Source: Uloborus plumipes (lineage: Eukaryota > Arthropoda > Arachnida > Araneae > Uloboridae). Taken from it: 64,000 nt of DNA. Location of the stretch: assembly GCA_038373865.1 (NCBI GenBank), contig JAXGGA010003423.1, positions 1 to 64,000 on the forward strand, in the 5' to 3' direction. Numbering within the stretch: the stretch's first letter is position 1; each line of letters begins with the position of its first letter. Below the pieces are notes generated by a model. That model made no database searches and was not told where the DNA came from. It worked only from the letters and a program-made list of their open reading frames with translations. This document shows, one piece after another, positions 11,680 through 24,439 of this stretch. The translations under genes and the position numbers were made by a program.

Positions 11680-14600
11680 CTAGTGCAGTGTCAAGGAATA
11701 AAGTTCTTGTATTTCTCTTTCGATTAAATTTCTTTTTCTACCAATACTATTTTTTCGCATTCGCTACTTCTTATTTTATTATTATTTTTCACTTTTTTGA
11801 AAAATAAAATTATCTGTTTAAAAACTAAATATTTTTAGCATATAAAGAAATACCAGATATGAATTGTTTGCACTAGCAATGAATTTATTTTTATAGGCCA
11901 GAGGCATTTATTTAAATGGCAAGCAAGTTTATCTAACCTAACTATACAGGTTTTCTCAGAAATTTTATGGTCCCCCGCAGTGGCAACAATGAATTCCATA
12001 AAAGCTTTATGCATTCCATTTGAAACCGTGATTAGTTTAGATGGCTTAAATTCATTGACAACGCACTACACGTAAGAAAGCACCACTCACTCCATAGATA
12101 GATAACCTTATTAGGCGTCTTATTTACTTTTATTACTGCTCATCTCGAGAAAAATGTACTTCTTTCTAGAGCTTGATATCCCGCATACTTTGCCGTATCT
12201 CTAAAAAAAGGGATCTCTTATCTGTTATTGGATGAAGTTTCTAACAAACTAGAAGCCTTTTTTCCCAACTTGAAATAAAGTATTGGATTTCAGATTATGG
12301 TGTTTCAAATACGGAAATCAAAAGAATGCTCCTGTAGTGGATTTCTTACTGAGTGATGCGTTGAAGTTTTTAAAATAAAATATTTACCAGGTGAATTTTT
12401 TTAGGAGAATATTTATAACAGGGACAAAGTTTAAGCTTTGATAAACAAATGCGGGGTTTGAAAGAGTGAAAAATTCTCATTGCAATAAATAAAAAATAAT
12501 AATTAAATAAATGTATAAGAAATAAATTCAAAAGTTTGTCATCCATGTTCTTCAGTTAATGAACGGAATACAAGCAAACGCAGATTGCAAACTATATTTA
12601 ACTATAAATTATTTTTAGTTAGCCTTTGATTTAAGCAATAAAGCAATAACGTTAACAAATTTTCATTTAATGCAGTTATTTCTTTGCTTGACTTTTCGAT
12701 GCATCATTAAGTAAAATGAACCGCTTCTTTTATATTTGCAAAAAATGAGTCTAGGTATTGAAAAGTAAATAAGTAAAAACACCGTCGTCGGCACCACCTA
12801 GTCTAAACTGTGAAGTTGGAATTCGATCTGCAAAATGGAACGAGATCGAGGAAAAAAGAGCTTTTTAAAGTTGTATAGCATCGTTTTGGTACTAAAAGAT
12901 ATCTTTTATTTCTTAATAATAATAAATATAATATGACAAAAAATTAAAAAACATAAAGTCGTCAACCCTTAGAAGAGTAGGAGTCAGTACTTTTTCCCCA
13001 GTCTACACTTCTTAGCTTCTAGGAGAAGAAGAAGTAAGAGTTAAAAAGTCGAAATTGTTCGTAATAGTCGATAGGCGTCGTCAGAGTTGAAGGCTCTAAA
13101 AATATACTGCTTCGTAATCCAAGCTCGCTACGCTCGCTCACCAGCCACGAAAATTTATTTCTATTTAAAAAGGCGGTTTTTTTCTTAATATGAATAGTAT
13201 AAGAAGCATTTTTAAATATTCATATTGAATAAATGAATTAATACATTTTTAATTTTCAGCCATTTAAAGAGATTAGTAATTTTTACATGCAACTTGTGCA
13301 TTAGATTATTAGCATAAACAGCAATCGTAAATAAGCTGATTGTTCACAACGGAAAGAAACAAATAAAGGCTCATCGAAAGTGACAATGGATCGATACTAG
13401 TAAATAAACTGAGCTATCCAATTTCTTTCCATCGGATTAAAATCATTTTATTAACAAATTACATTCCAAACAATTAAATCATTTATCGCCACATATAAGC
13501 ATTTTATCCTTATAAAATATGTGAACATCAAACGTAGACAACGAAATTGTCGAATGATGATGGATGCCTAAACGCTTGAAGCAAGCTAATCGTTTGAAGT
13601 ACGCTCATCGTTGTCAACGGAAAGAAACATATGAATGCTTATTTTGCTCCACAACTAAGCATTTTATGTATATAGATATGAAGAAATGGTTTTAATACAG
13701 TTAGATTGGATTTATAATACAGTTAGGTGGTTCCCTGACACTGTTTCAGCATGAATGCATACATTCAGGAAAATAACACATATTACATTAAACAAGAAAC
13801 AGCAGGAGAAATAAACAGATTAAATGTAATAAAATAATTGACTAAACAGAAAAGAAAGATGGAAAAAGCTAATATTTTAAATAAAACTATATCTATGAAA
13901 AAGTACCCCATATGAATTTTAACTCATGGCAGCAATATTTATTACTCTAAAACATGCATCACTTTCGATTGATACTTGCGATACTTAAATTAACTTCAAT
14001 CAGCTTTACACACATACAGAAGTAACAGAACAGGTAAGAATCAATCAACGCATATTTTTTTCAGTCGAATCGAGTTGAAAAGATGCAGTAGAGCCAAAAT
14101 TAATTGAAATAACTCACAAGTAAGCAAACAATAAACCAAAAACCGTTTACCATTTTTTAAAACGTTTTATATGTTTTGAAATGTTGAACAAATAAAAACG
14201 CGGGTAAGACTTTTTTATTATTATTAACTAAAAAGAAATAAAAAAAAAACAATCACAAATAAAAGTTTTATTTATTTCCTCGTTTAAATCTTACTAATCA
14301 GTCATTTAAAAATCAAGTGATAGTGTTTTTTTTTTTTTTAGATGCATCAGAAAAAAAAAAACCTTGTTGAAGCATAATATGTACTCTTCATCACAGGGAA
14401 ATTTTATAAATCTTTCTTAAACTGACAGAACATGTTACCAGTTTTTATCAGCTCATGATTATTATATTTAAATAGAAACAGCATTATTAGTGGTAAATAA
14501 TCATTTGTGGTAGCTCTTAATACTCTCCTCGTACATGGCAACTCACAGAAGAAGTTTTTTTTTTGTATACTTTTGCATATTTTTGAGTAATAAAATAATT

Positions 14601-15409
14601 TATAGTAACTTAAAGTTATGATACCGCTGAAATTTTAGCTAAAATCAATTATATATAAGAATAATAAACTAATGCAATATTTACTAAAACCTAATTTAAC
14701 AATAAACTAAAGCTAAACTCGGAGCTAAGCACTTCTCTATTATTACAACGACATTGTAATAATAATTTATTCATCTAGCTTTGGTTTATTAACACAGCCG
14801 AGAAAGGATGTGTAGTTCTTTACCTCAGAGATTAAGAATTTCATAAATGATTTACAAGTACAAACACGGTTTCTTTCCATGTTATTTAACCTCATGAATA
14901 ATAAACTGCTTATTTGGTCGAAGCAAACATCTTGGGGTGATTTCTGAAGCTCTTCGTAAGATGTTTTAAGGGAAACAATTCCATTTAATTGTGGGTTTGT
15001 TTACCACGTAAGTTTTCCCATTCCATTAATTCTATGCATAATAATTGCAGTAATCGTTATTACAGATATTATTAGATTAATTCTTTCATTTTTAAATAAA
15101 ATTTGCAAAATGTTATTGCTGGCACATAAATTTAAATGTTGATTTTGTATTCCAATGGTTAGGATTTTAACAATTTATTTGTTGAATGCTGAACGAAGCA
15201 AACTTTGTAGCACATGAATTTTGGAGTAGAACAATGTATCTGTGAGTTAGCTTTTATTTGAAAGTAACTTCTTAAAAGACAAGTACTAATATTTAATATA
15301 CAAGTTATTTAAAAATATAGCGTACTTCACTGGTAAGAAAGCATTTTCAATTTAAGTAAAATAACTTTTTGAGATGATATGGTAAACACGGAAAAGAAAA
15401 GATAATCCT
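11680..15409. other. AT-rich stretch, no gene recognised
   Basis: No recognisable coding or element ends were found. Minor structure: a GC-richer segment near 13118-13150 (GCTCGCTACGCTCGCTCACC), a roughly 30-bp sequence near 13340 (CAACGGAAAGAAACA) repeated near 13610, and many poly(A)/(T) runs. Confidence 0.5.
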
Positions 15410-15850
15410 TACTAGTAAAATTTGTTAGTCGCAAAAGCAGAATAAAGAGGAAAAATTGAAAATCCCTTTAAAATTCTTATGCAAAAATCAATTACAAGTA
15501 GTTTAATTGTTGACAAAGAGCAACTGGCAACAGAGAGATACTCTTAATCATTGAGTTTTCTTTTCTTGTTGACGAACAGTAACATAGGTTTCCAAGCGCG
15601 CAAATAAAGGCTTAGCCGCGTTTAATAAAAAAAGTTCTAATTCGAGTTCTATGTAACATGTAAGTTCCGAACACATTCTACTAGAAGAAGAAACTATTTA
15701 TCTTTCATTTGGTACTGTTGTTTTAAGTTTTTCAGTATGTTTTTAATAAATCTCGAAATTTTTTTAAAAAGTTTTTAAATAATTTGATCCGAAGACGAGA
15801 CCTATCTAGGAACACTGTCGATCAACTCTTCTTCCAACTTTTTTTTTAAT
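15410..15850. repeat. Dispersed repeat, copy 1
   Basis: This interval shares ordered blocks with about 32385-32800: AAAATCAATTAC, AACTGGCAACAG, GGCTTAGCCGC, TTCGAGTTCTAT, GAACACATTCTA and CGATCAACTCT. The copies are collinear but clearly diverged, as in an old interspersed repeat. No termini or coding motif were recognised. Confidence 0.6.
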
Positions 15851-17175
15851 TGGTCCATCCGTTAGTTTGTCAGCAACAGATACACATATAAACAGACACA
15901 TCAATTTTATAGCTTCCTTTCCTGTTGAGTCGCGTGTTAACAAATATCCTGATGCATGTCTGTATACTACATATGCACGCAAGACAGTACAAAAATGTCA
16001 AACCCGGCAACTACCAGGTCGTAGTTCATTCTTTCTGCTGAGCGCATACACGGCAAATTTTGATCTAGTAGTTGGCCAGTGAACGTGTAAAAATAAATAT
16101 ATACGTTCGGGCTAACTACCTAATTGAATATCAAAGCATTGACTTTTTCATGTATAATTTTTATACTTTGTAATTTCTCAAATAGCAGTACTTCGAATAT
16201 AATCTAAATACCATGTCAATTAGTGCAACTACGTTTGGAAAATGCTAAATATGGAGTACTCGTTGAGACTGCTGAAGAAGGAGTTCAGTGGAGAATAGGA
16301 TCTTAAAAATTGGCAGTTAGTTCAATTATATTCTTTTCTTAGCTGAGATTTGAAGCTACTTCTAGTCATGGCAGCTCTTTGTTATTACTGATTGCGCAAC
16401 CATTCATATCACTAATATTCTTAAATCATGGTTTGAACGTCTGATATCTGAGCATACTTAGTAATTATATCTTAACACTAGATCATATCCTCCAGTAGAT
16501 TCTTTGGTGTGTTTATAAACTGGAGTCCTTATTATGTCATTTATTGTCTTATTAGATTGTAATCTATATTTTTAGGGTATTAAATCATTGGGAAAAGTCG
16601 GTACATCGCTATACTTTTATTCCTAAATTCTGCATTTGGATAAATAAGACAATCTGGGACAGAACATTTAAAATCCACTCATTAAGAAGTAACCAAACAA
16701 TCTGAACGTAACACACTCATATTCAACGATTGTTTTTTTCTAATTTATAAGGGTATTAAATATTAATTATAAAATGAGATCAATAATTCGTTCTCTAATT
16801 ATACATTATTTTTAAGTTCTCCCGCCTTAATAAGCTAATTCATACAATTCGTGCTTACCCGTATGCCATGAAAAACAAATAGTAGTGTGAAATACGAATT
16901 GTAAACGTTCTTCCAAAAATTTAAATGAACACTTAAAAGTAGTATCTAGCAAAACAGATATTTGAAACTTGTTTGTCTTTCTTGACGATAATTTTTTTTT
17001 GTCAAGGAGAGCATATATATTTGCAAAAGACAACAAAATTCTCAATTGTTTCTGCAATTAAAAAACTTAGTTTATATTTTTGTCAAACAAGTGCACCGTT
17101 TTATGAATCAATAAAATTTACAAGAGTTTAAATAAAACACAAATACAAATCATAATACTTCTTTCATTTTCCCAG

Positions 17176-17387
17176 TGAAATATAATACATTTATTCAAAG
17201 AGATGAAGATGCAAATAAAGATCGAGTTTTCTTGAACAATGAATTATTCATTTTTCAAAGATGCTTTGTTAAAGTTCCTTCTACTTTAACATTTTCTTTT
17301 CAAGGGTTGAAACAGTTATTTGGTGAAACAATTTCCTTAAAAAAATATTTTAGGAATAATTTACGCGCTTTGTTTCCGGAAACGTAA
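17176..17387 (+). CDS. Candidate terminal exon (69 codons), product unknown
   Basis: A pyrimidine-rich tract ending TTTCATTTTCCCAG (AG at 17174-17175) is followed by an open frame. It runs KYNTFIQRDEDANKDRV at the start, then FQGLKQLFGETISLKKYF, and ends ALFPET before TAA at 17385-17387. The composition is more protein-like than other AT-rich frames in the window, with balanced charged residues and no homopolymer bias. There is no ATG at the start, consistent with an internal or terminal exon entered through the acceptor. I recognise no family. It could equally be a chance open frame or a remnant of a mobile element. Confidence 0.3.
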
Positions 17388-17751
17388 AATGCAGAAATGA
17401 AATTTAGAAAAGGGGGGACTTTTTTTTTCAAAACGTATTTTGACTTCTTTGCTTGTTAAAAGTATTAGTTTTTTAGATGTAATTTTCTGAGAAACATAAA
17501 TGTAAATTTATGTCAATCAAAAAGTATAATTAAAGAAATTGTACTCAAAATCACAATCAGAAAATCGCTTGAACAATAGCATAATCATTAAAACTATTAT
17601 GGTATAAAAGGCTTTAAGAGCAGGAGCACGTTTAAAACGGAAAACATTTATTTTGAAGTATTTAAAACGTGAATTTGATGGATTATGCAACGAACTTGGA
17701 GGTTTTGTTTTCCTTTCTGTACTTTAAGGCTTTGGTTTGAATTTCTGTTAT

Positions 17752-18025
17752 TGTCCTGTCCCAGCTAAGCTAACAATTTGGGCTGCGCTGTTTCACTTTT
17801 CCAACTGTACCAAAATTTGGTGTGAAGTACGACTTCAACAGTGCACACAAATGCCACAGGGACTCTTTTATACGGTGGGTATCCATTTACAACACAACAA
17901 CACATTCACACAAAGGAAGGACAAGGACGGGAGAGAGAAAATACTTCAATGCCCGTTCCGGGATTCGAACCCGGGACCACACCATCCGGTTAAAATTTTT
18001 TGACCACTAAAACAGGGTTTAAGGC
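17752..18025 (-). repeat. tRNA-derived SINE, minus orientation
   Basis: On the minus strand it has a B-box-like GGGTTCGAATCCCGG, followed by CTCTCTCCCGTCCTTGTCC, TGTGTGAATGTGTTGTTG and TTGGTGTGAAG-type blocks in the same order as the full copy at 55386-55668. The 5' tRNA-like part is degraded near TTTTTTGACC. It belongs to the same SINE family but is older. Short open frames in it are not genes. Confidence 0.8.
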
Positions 18026-18370
18026 CTTATGTATGAATTATTTTAACTAAACATTACATCGTTAAAAGAAGAGGAAAATTGGCGATGGGAGGCATTTAAG
18101 CAGGAATTGAAATAAAATGCAAGATACCTCTTCAGGTGATTCACATTTTAGGTATTACAATGAACAAGTTATCTCTCTGAAACAATATTTTCATCTTCGA
18201 AAACAAAATTCAGCGAATAGGGGTTTAATTTAAATAAAATATTAAGACGAAAATGGTACTGGACCAGTAGTCGCTCGGTTTGCAATCTGGATTAAAAAAA
18301 CAGACCTCTGCAGAGTCTCACTCAACCGGGAAAAACACGTGCACAACGAAGTACGGGGGAACCTGGATTG

Positions 18371-18398
18371 TGAGTGAGAGAGAGAGAGAGAGAGAGAG
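18371..18398. repeat. (GA)n microsatellite
   Basis: About 12-13 GA units follow TGTGAGT. The flanks at 18240-18370 and 18400-19629 are AT-rich with no recognised feature. Confidence 0.9.
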
Positions 18399-18399
18399 T

Positions 18400-19629
18400 T
18401 AACATGCAAAAAATGTTTGTAGTTATAATGGGATAAATTTATTAATGTATTGTTTGTGTGTGTTTGGCGGTGGGATAATCAATAATTAAACCTGATACGT
18501 TACTCTGATGTAATTTTTGTCCATAACGTGTCGTCATTCAAAGAACATATAATCTAACCATTCTCGAGATACTTCAAAGTTACGCTTCGCGATTTGTTTA
18601 TAAGATTCGAATTTATTTCGAATACTTTAAAGTTTATTAGAGGACATACCATATAAATTTTGTATTACACCATGATCTTTTTTAACCCTTAGAATAGTTC
18701 ATTTGAGTTATGTAATTCAAATTTCTCATAAGTAATAAATTCAACATTTTTGTGCAAACAATGAGTTTTGAATAATGTAAAAAAAGTGGATAAGATAGAT
18801 GTATTATACATTTTAATTCGTGCATTTAATGGTATGCCATATAGTATAGCTTTCATTTTATTTTAGTGTATTATTAATACTTATTTGTTCATCTTTTTAT
18901 ACAATTTTGCGATTGACTAAAAATAGGACAATATCTTGGAAATATATTCCGATAAAATGTGACAAGCATTTGAAATCGAATTGGAAGAGCGTGTTTGAAT
19001 GTGTGCGTAAATACTCCAGTTCCTTATAAAAGTATCCGTTTATGACATATGCGGGTGGGTACAGGTTGAGTTAGAAGCACTTTCCAATGTAATACAAAAA
19101 GTTCTGAAACTTCTAGCATATTTGAAATCGCTACATCTATATGAATTCACCAGGAATGGCAAATGTGTTACGAAAGATTAAAAAAAAATCCAATATGTCA
19201 TTTTACAACTATTTTTGAGTACTTTTGTCATAAAATTTAAAGACAGATTAAAGATAAGTTTGACATGAAATATCTTGAACGTTTCAAAAACATTGTAGAA
19301 TGCATTAGCAACGTTTTCTGGAATTATAGCTTTAATTTATTAAGAATTTTGTTTTTATGATTTACAATTTCTAGCACTTTTCATCTAATGAAGCTTTAAT
19401 ATTTTTGCTGTGTTATTATTTTGTTTCTTATAATTTTAAATTTTCTAATATTTACGTATCAGTAAAAATGATCCCACGAAATTCAGTTCATACAATGAGA
19501 AAAAAAATGCGTTAATCAGCTAATCAGCTAATTTTTGCTCGTTCTGTCAAACTCCATTTCAATATGGAAATTAATAAAAATTTTGAAATAGAGTAATCAG
19601 TTTTCTTTAACTCAAATGGTATCTGTCAC
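18400..19629. other. AT-rich stretch, nothing recognised
   Basis: No coding frame, element end or repeat was recognised between the GA microsatellite and the MITE that begins at 19630. Confidence 0.5.
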
Positions 19630-21092
19630 CAGGTCCGTCATTTAGGGGGTCCGGGGGAGGGTCAATTGCCCTCCCTGGCTTTAAGAAATTAATCAATTTG
19701 CATACGGGTCATTCCATTTTAAATCAACAAATGGGGTGCGCATCATCATTTTTGATGTTGATGAAAATTGGCATGTGAATTCCTTTTACTTCCCAGAGCT
19801 CAAAATAGTGTTCATTTTATTTTTGAAAAATTTACCCTTTGATATATAGGCCATTTTTGTTGTTGGGAACAGCGAAAATCGGGCGTTTTGATGCTTTGTC
19901 TTATGAACTATAACTTTTTTTCTATCAAAGATTTTGAGCTCAAATATAGCTCATTGGAAAGCTAAGAAAAAGATCTTTTTATATATGCTATCAATAAATT
20001 TCAGATTTAAAAAAAATACTCATTTTTTCAAGGTCAAAGTTCACGACGAAAATGACATTTTTTACTATTTTCGAACGTTAAAAAAACCATGAAGGGTTCA
20101 AAGTAACAAGCCCATTTCTTCATCATATATTCATAGGCATGGTTACTTACTGTATAAAAAAAATTGGCTTGTTACTCCACCCCCTTTATGAGATATGCCC
20201 CCCTAAAGTTGTAAATTTTTTAAAAAATCCAATTTTCAGCGCTAAAAAAATGCATGTGGGGGACAAGATAAACAAATTTTTATTTGTGGTATTTTAAGTA
20301 CTTTTTACCAGCTTTCTAATAAAACAAAAGTTGCTTTGTTATTCAAGGGCGTTTGGCAGATATAAGGGACTGAACTTCCAAAAAATTGCACAAAAACAAC
20401 ACGATTATTTTCATTTTTTTTAAATCTTTTTTTTATTTAAATGTAATTATATACCTTATTCTTTGCCTTAAATGCTAAAAAAAGACTAAGACGAGCAATG
20501 AAGAAACATGTTTAAAGTTTAATAAGATAATTTAATATTTTTAACACCTGGGAATATAGAATACCACTAAACTTGTCTGATTTTTAAACATCTGATTGCT
20601 ACCTACAACAGGACTGAGCATTTCTCAACTTGTCCAAGTTTGTTCATACCATGTGGTCATCCTTGTTCTGGCTTGCTCTCACATGTGTATCTTATTTGTC
20701 TTTCAAATTCTGAAAAAAGTAGGTTGTTGAGCTAGTGTTTCTGCTGTAAAATCTTGTGAAGCTGACGTGATTTCTTTTCATTTCAAGTTCATTCATATTC
20801 ACAGAATGTTTTGTTAAAGGTAAAAGAAGAAATTCTTTAGAATCCTTAAATATAAATTTAAATTCGTCCTTCTACATGTAAACTGTGAATAAGTTATGGA
20901 TAACCCTAAATGCTTCATAGGAGTTTTTGAGAATGATGATTGTAATATTATAAGTTACAGTAGGTACTGTAAATAGTATTTCTGAGTACAGTGATGATGA
21001 TAAAACTTACTGCACCTGAGTACTGGGTGTAAAACTATTGAAACTGTTTGTACTTACCATGCAAAAAAATGTCTTGCCAAGTTTTGCCACCT

Positions 21093-21278
21093 TTATGGAA
21101 CTTCTTGCTGGTAGGTACAAACAGTTTCAATAGTTTTACACCCAGTTCTCAGGCGCAGTAAAGTTTTATCATCATCACTGTACTCAGAAATACTATTTAC
21201 AGTAAACTGCCTACTGTAACTTAAAATATTACAATCATCATTCTCAAACACTCCTATGGAGCATTTAGGGTTATCCAT
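21093..21278 (-). pseudogene. Possible transposon protein N-terminus in the palindrome arm
   Basis: An ATG at 21278 opens a 61-codon frame beginning MDNPKCSIGVFENDDCNI and containing SEYSDDDKTLLRLRTGCK. The mirror position in the left arm (plus strand, ATG at 20896) starts with almost the same residues but is broken after about 20 codons. Two facing copies of the same start suggest the arms derive from the 5' end of a larger autonomous element. No domain was recognised, and it may be non-functional or fortuitous. Confidence 0.25.
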
Positions 21279-22473
21279 AACTTATTCACAATTTACATGT
21301 AGAAAGACAAATTTAAATTTATATTTAAGGATTCTAAAGAATTTCTTCTTTTACCTTTAACAAAACATTCTGTGAATATGAATGAACTTGAAATGAAAAG
21401 AAATCACATCAGCTTCACAAGATTTTACAACAGAAACACTAGCTTAACAACCTGCTTTTTTCAGAATTTGAAAGACAAATAAGATACACATGTGAGAGCA
21501 AGCCAGAACAAGGATGACCAGTGACCACATGGTATGAAAAAACCTGGACAAGTTGAGAAATGCTCAGTCCTGTTGTAGGTAGCAATCAGATGTTTAAAAA
21601 TCAGACAAGTTTAGTGGTATTCTATATTCCCAGGTGTTAAAAAATATTAAATTATCTTATTAAACTTTAAACATGTTTCTTCATTGCTCGTCTTAGTCTT
21701 TTTTTAGCATTTAAGGCAAAGAATAAGGTATATAATTACATTTAAATAAAAAAAAAGATTTAAAAAAATGAAAATAATCGTGTTGTTTTTGTGCAATTTT
21801 TTGAAAGTTCAGTCCCTTATATCTGCCAAACGCCCTTGAATAACAAAGCAACTTTTGTTTTATTAGAAAGCTGGTAAAAAGTACTTAAAATACCACAAAT
21901 AAAAAATTTTTTATCTTGTCCCCCACATGCATTTTTTTAGCGCTGAAAATTGGATTTTTTAAAAAATTTACAACTTTAGGGGGGCATATCTCATAAAGGG
22001 GGTGGAGTAACAAGCCAATTTTTTTTTATACAGTAAGTAACCATGGCTATAAATATATGATGAAGAAATGGGCTTGTTACTTTGAACCCTTCATGGTTTT
22101 TTTAACGTTCGAAAATAGTAAAAAATGTCATTTTCGTCGTGAACTTTGACCTTGAAAAAATGAGTATTTTTTTAAAATCTGAAATTTATTGATAGCATAT
22201 ATAAAAAGATCTTTTTCTTAGCTTTCCAATGAGCTATATTTGAGCTCAAAATCTTTTATAGAAAAAAAGTTATAGTTCATAAGACAAAGCACCAAAGTGC
22301 CCAATTTTCGCTGTTACTAACAACAAAAATGGCCTCTATATCAAAGGGTAATTTTTTTAAAAATGAAATGAACACTATTTTGAGCTCTGGGAAGTAAAAG
22401 GAATACACATGCAAATTTTCATCAAAATCAAAAATGGTGATGCAACAACTTTTTTGAAAATTTGTTGATTTAA

Positions 22474-23173
22474 GGGGTTACAGTACCTCAAAAATGACCA
22501 AAAGACCAAAAAAATTTTTATTGTTTATTTCAAAAGCAAAAGTTATTTAAAACACTCAGAAAAAAATAGCATTGTTCTAGCTAAATTATTAAAAAAGTTA
22601 TGAGTGACTTTAGGGGATGCATGCTATGTGTTCTAATGGAAAAGCCAAACTTTAAAGTGCTTTTTCTCGGTGATCAGTTTTTAGTGTTTCTATGTTACTG
22701 GAAATGCTAAGGAATTTTTTCTATTAAAGATATAACTTTAAAGCAATATTTTTTGCACTCAAGATAATATATTTAACAAAACTGTGCATTGAATAAGCGT
22801 TTTATAAATTACAAAAATTTTTAGAGTTTGTTAAACCTCGAAGAACAAATTTTTCTAAGAATTTTTTACATAAAAGGTCACAAAATATTTTCTAATCAAA
22901 ATATAAGAAAATGAATGCACAGATTTGTTGAGGTAATCCTTGTGATCATTTCGCAAAAAGAAATTTTGAAATTGGTGCAGAAACAAAAAAGCCTTAGGGT
23001 TTTTAAAAAATTGAAATTTTGTTACATTTTTCAAATTTTCAAAAAAAGTTTACAAAATTTTTAATGTTTGAAAATAAATTATTGATTGTTAAACAACTGC
23101 AGAAACAAATATTTCAAAGAATTAACTTTTTCACTTAAATTAAAGAAATTTGTTAGAAAGGTACTGTAACCCC
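22474..23173. mobile_element. TTAA-inserted MITE-like element, 700 bp
   Basis: The ends are inverted, GGGGTTACAGTACCT at the left and AGGTACTGTAACCCC at the right, and each is flanked by TTAA (22470-22473, 23174-23177). The left palindrome arm has the same flanks with one TTAA and no insertion (19719-19722), so it serves as an empty site. A TTAA duplication is typical of piggyBac and Kolobok elements. The interior is AT-rich with no coding frame, so the copy is non-autonomous. Confidence 0.85.
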
Positions 23174-24439
23174 TTAAAATGGAATGACCCATACATGTGT
23201 GAGTTTATTTTTGTTGCTTTCGAATAAATTTACCTTGTATTTGCACCGTTTTGACCCCCTCCCCCCCCCCCCCAAACACTTGAAATGACGGGCCGGTCAG
23301 AAACTTTAATTTAGCTATAATATTTATAATGCATTTGTACTTGATTGTAACTAGTAATTGTATGTATACTTTACGCAGACATATAAATTTCAGGATTGAA
23401 CGTTCAATACTTCGTAAATGGACTAAAAGTTGCTGTATAATGTAAAAGTAAACATATAAAATATAATTTTATTATTGTTTTACAACAAAAGTTGTAATAA
23501 CTATTGTTTTTTGTGAGGTTGGTTTATTATGTCTGTTGATCATGTAACAGTCATCTAAATCTTTCTTCGAGGTCAACATATATTCACAACCTCAATTTCT
23601 TTAAATTGTTTTGAGCAGTAATGCTATTGAAGTGAGGTATGTGATTAATTTTTAAAAGAGGGAGCGAAACGTTGAAAGATAGGTTTAGAGATATAGAGAC
23701 AGATATATAGAAAGATCATTTCGATTTAAAAATACTGAAAATTGTGCAGACACGAATATGAATACTAATTGAGATAATTTAATGGTACAAAGCAAAGAGT
23801 GCTTTTAAATTTGAAGATTTATAAAAATATTGTTTTAGTCATCTGATGCAAAATAATGTTGTGTCGTAAATATACGTATTATTATCTACGATAATGACCA
23901 TGACATTAAGACAATGTAATTGGTATTGCAACTTTAAAAAAAGTTCTGGCAATTATGTATGATATTGTAACACGACAAAATGCATAAAACATTTACTTTT
24001 TTCTGATTTATGTAAACAATAGGTTGATTCAAAAAAAAAATAAATTTTGAATTTCTCTGGTCTTACCCCGCAGTTTTTTACACTATTCATGAATGTGATG
24101 TATGTAAAATTTTAGCTCAATTGAATAATATTTAGAGGTCACTCAACGCGATCGAATTCTGTTGCAAATTAGCAATTTCGAGAGTTGGGGTATATAACTT
24201 CATTATCCGAAATAATATTGTTCTTCATATAAAATGGGATAATTTAAAATGTTAGTTTACTCTACTAAGCAATTAGTCAATAAAATAATAGCTCGAAGTG
24301 AGTTGTAACGACAAGCCCCATCCCCCTCGCTCCAAAGTTGCATGCTCTCTTACCTGAGTTTGGGTAGAAAATGCAGCTGCAAGCTCGTGCTGTGGTTTCT
24401 GTTTTCTTTTCAGTTGTTTGAGGTGTATGAGTTTATTCG

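Larger units (their letters stand above)
19706..23190. mobile_element. Foldback element with about 1.36-kb inverted arms
   Basis: The left arm (19706 to about 21060) and right arm (about 21111 to 23190, minus a later insertion) are near-perfect inverted copies separated by about 50 bp. The ends read GGGTCATTCCATTTTAAATC inward. The exact 4-bp repeat ATAC flanks both ends (19702-19705, 23191-23194), showing insertion by transposition. The right arm carries a 700-bp TTAA-type insertion absent from the left arm. The related short element at 30206-30836 shares RGTCATTCCAT ends and a 4-bp duplication. Such duplications occur in Sola, Chapaev and Ginger-type elements; which, if any, applies is not decided here. 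Confidence 0.8.
19630..23296. mobile_element. hAT-type MITE interrupted by a giant palindrome
   Basis: The left part (19630-19705) starts CAGGTCCGTCATTTAGG and includes GTCAATTGCCCTCCCTGGC. The right part (23191-23296) ends GAAATGACGGGCC after a poly(C) tract. Both match the ends and interior of the intact MITE at 4387-4563. The middle is replaced by the palindrome 19706-23190. Removing the insertion leaves about 180 bp, the normal size for this family. Flanking 8-mers TCTGTCAC and TCAGAAAC agree at five of eight positions, possibly a decayed duplication. Confidence 0.7.
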
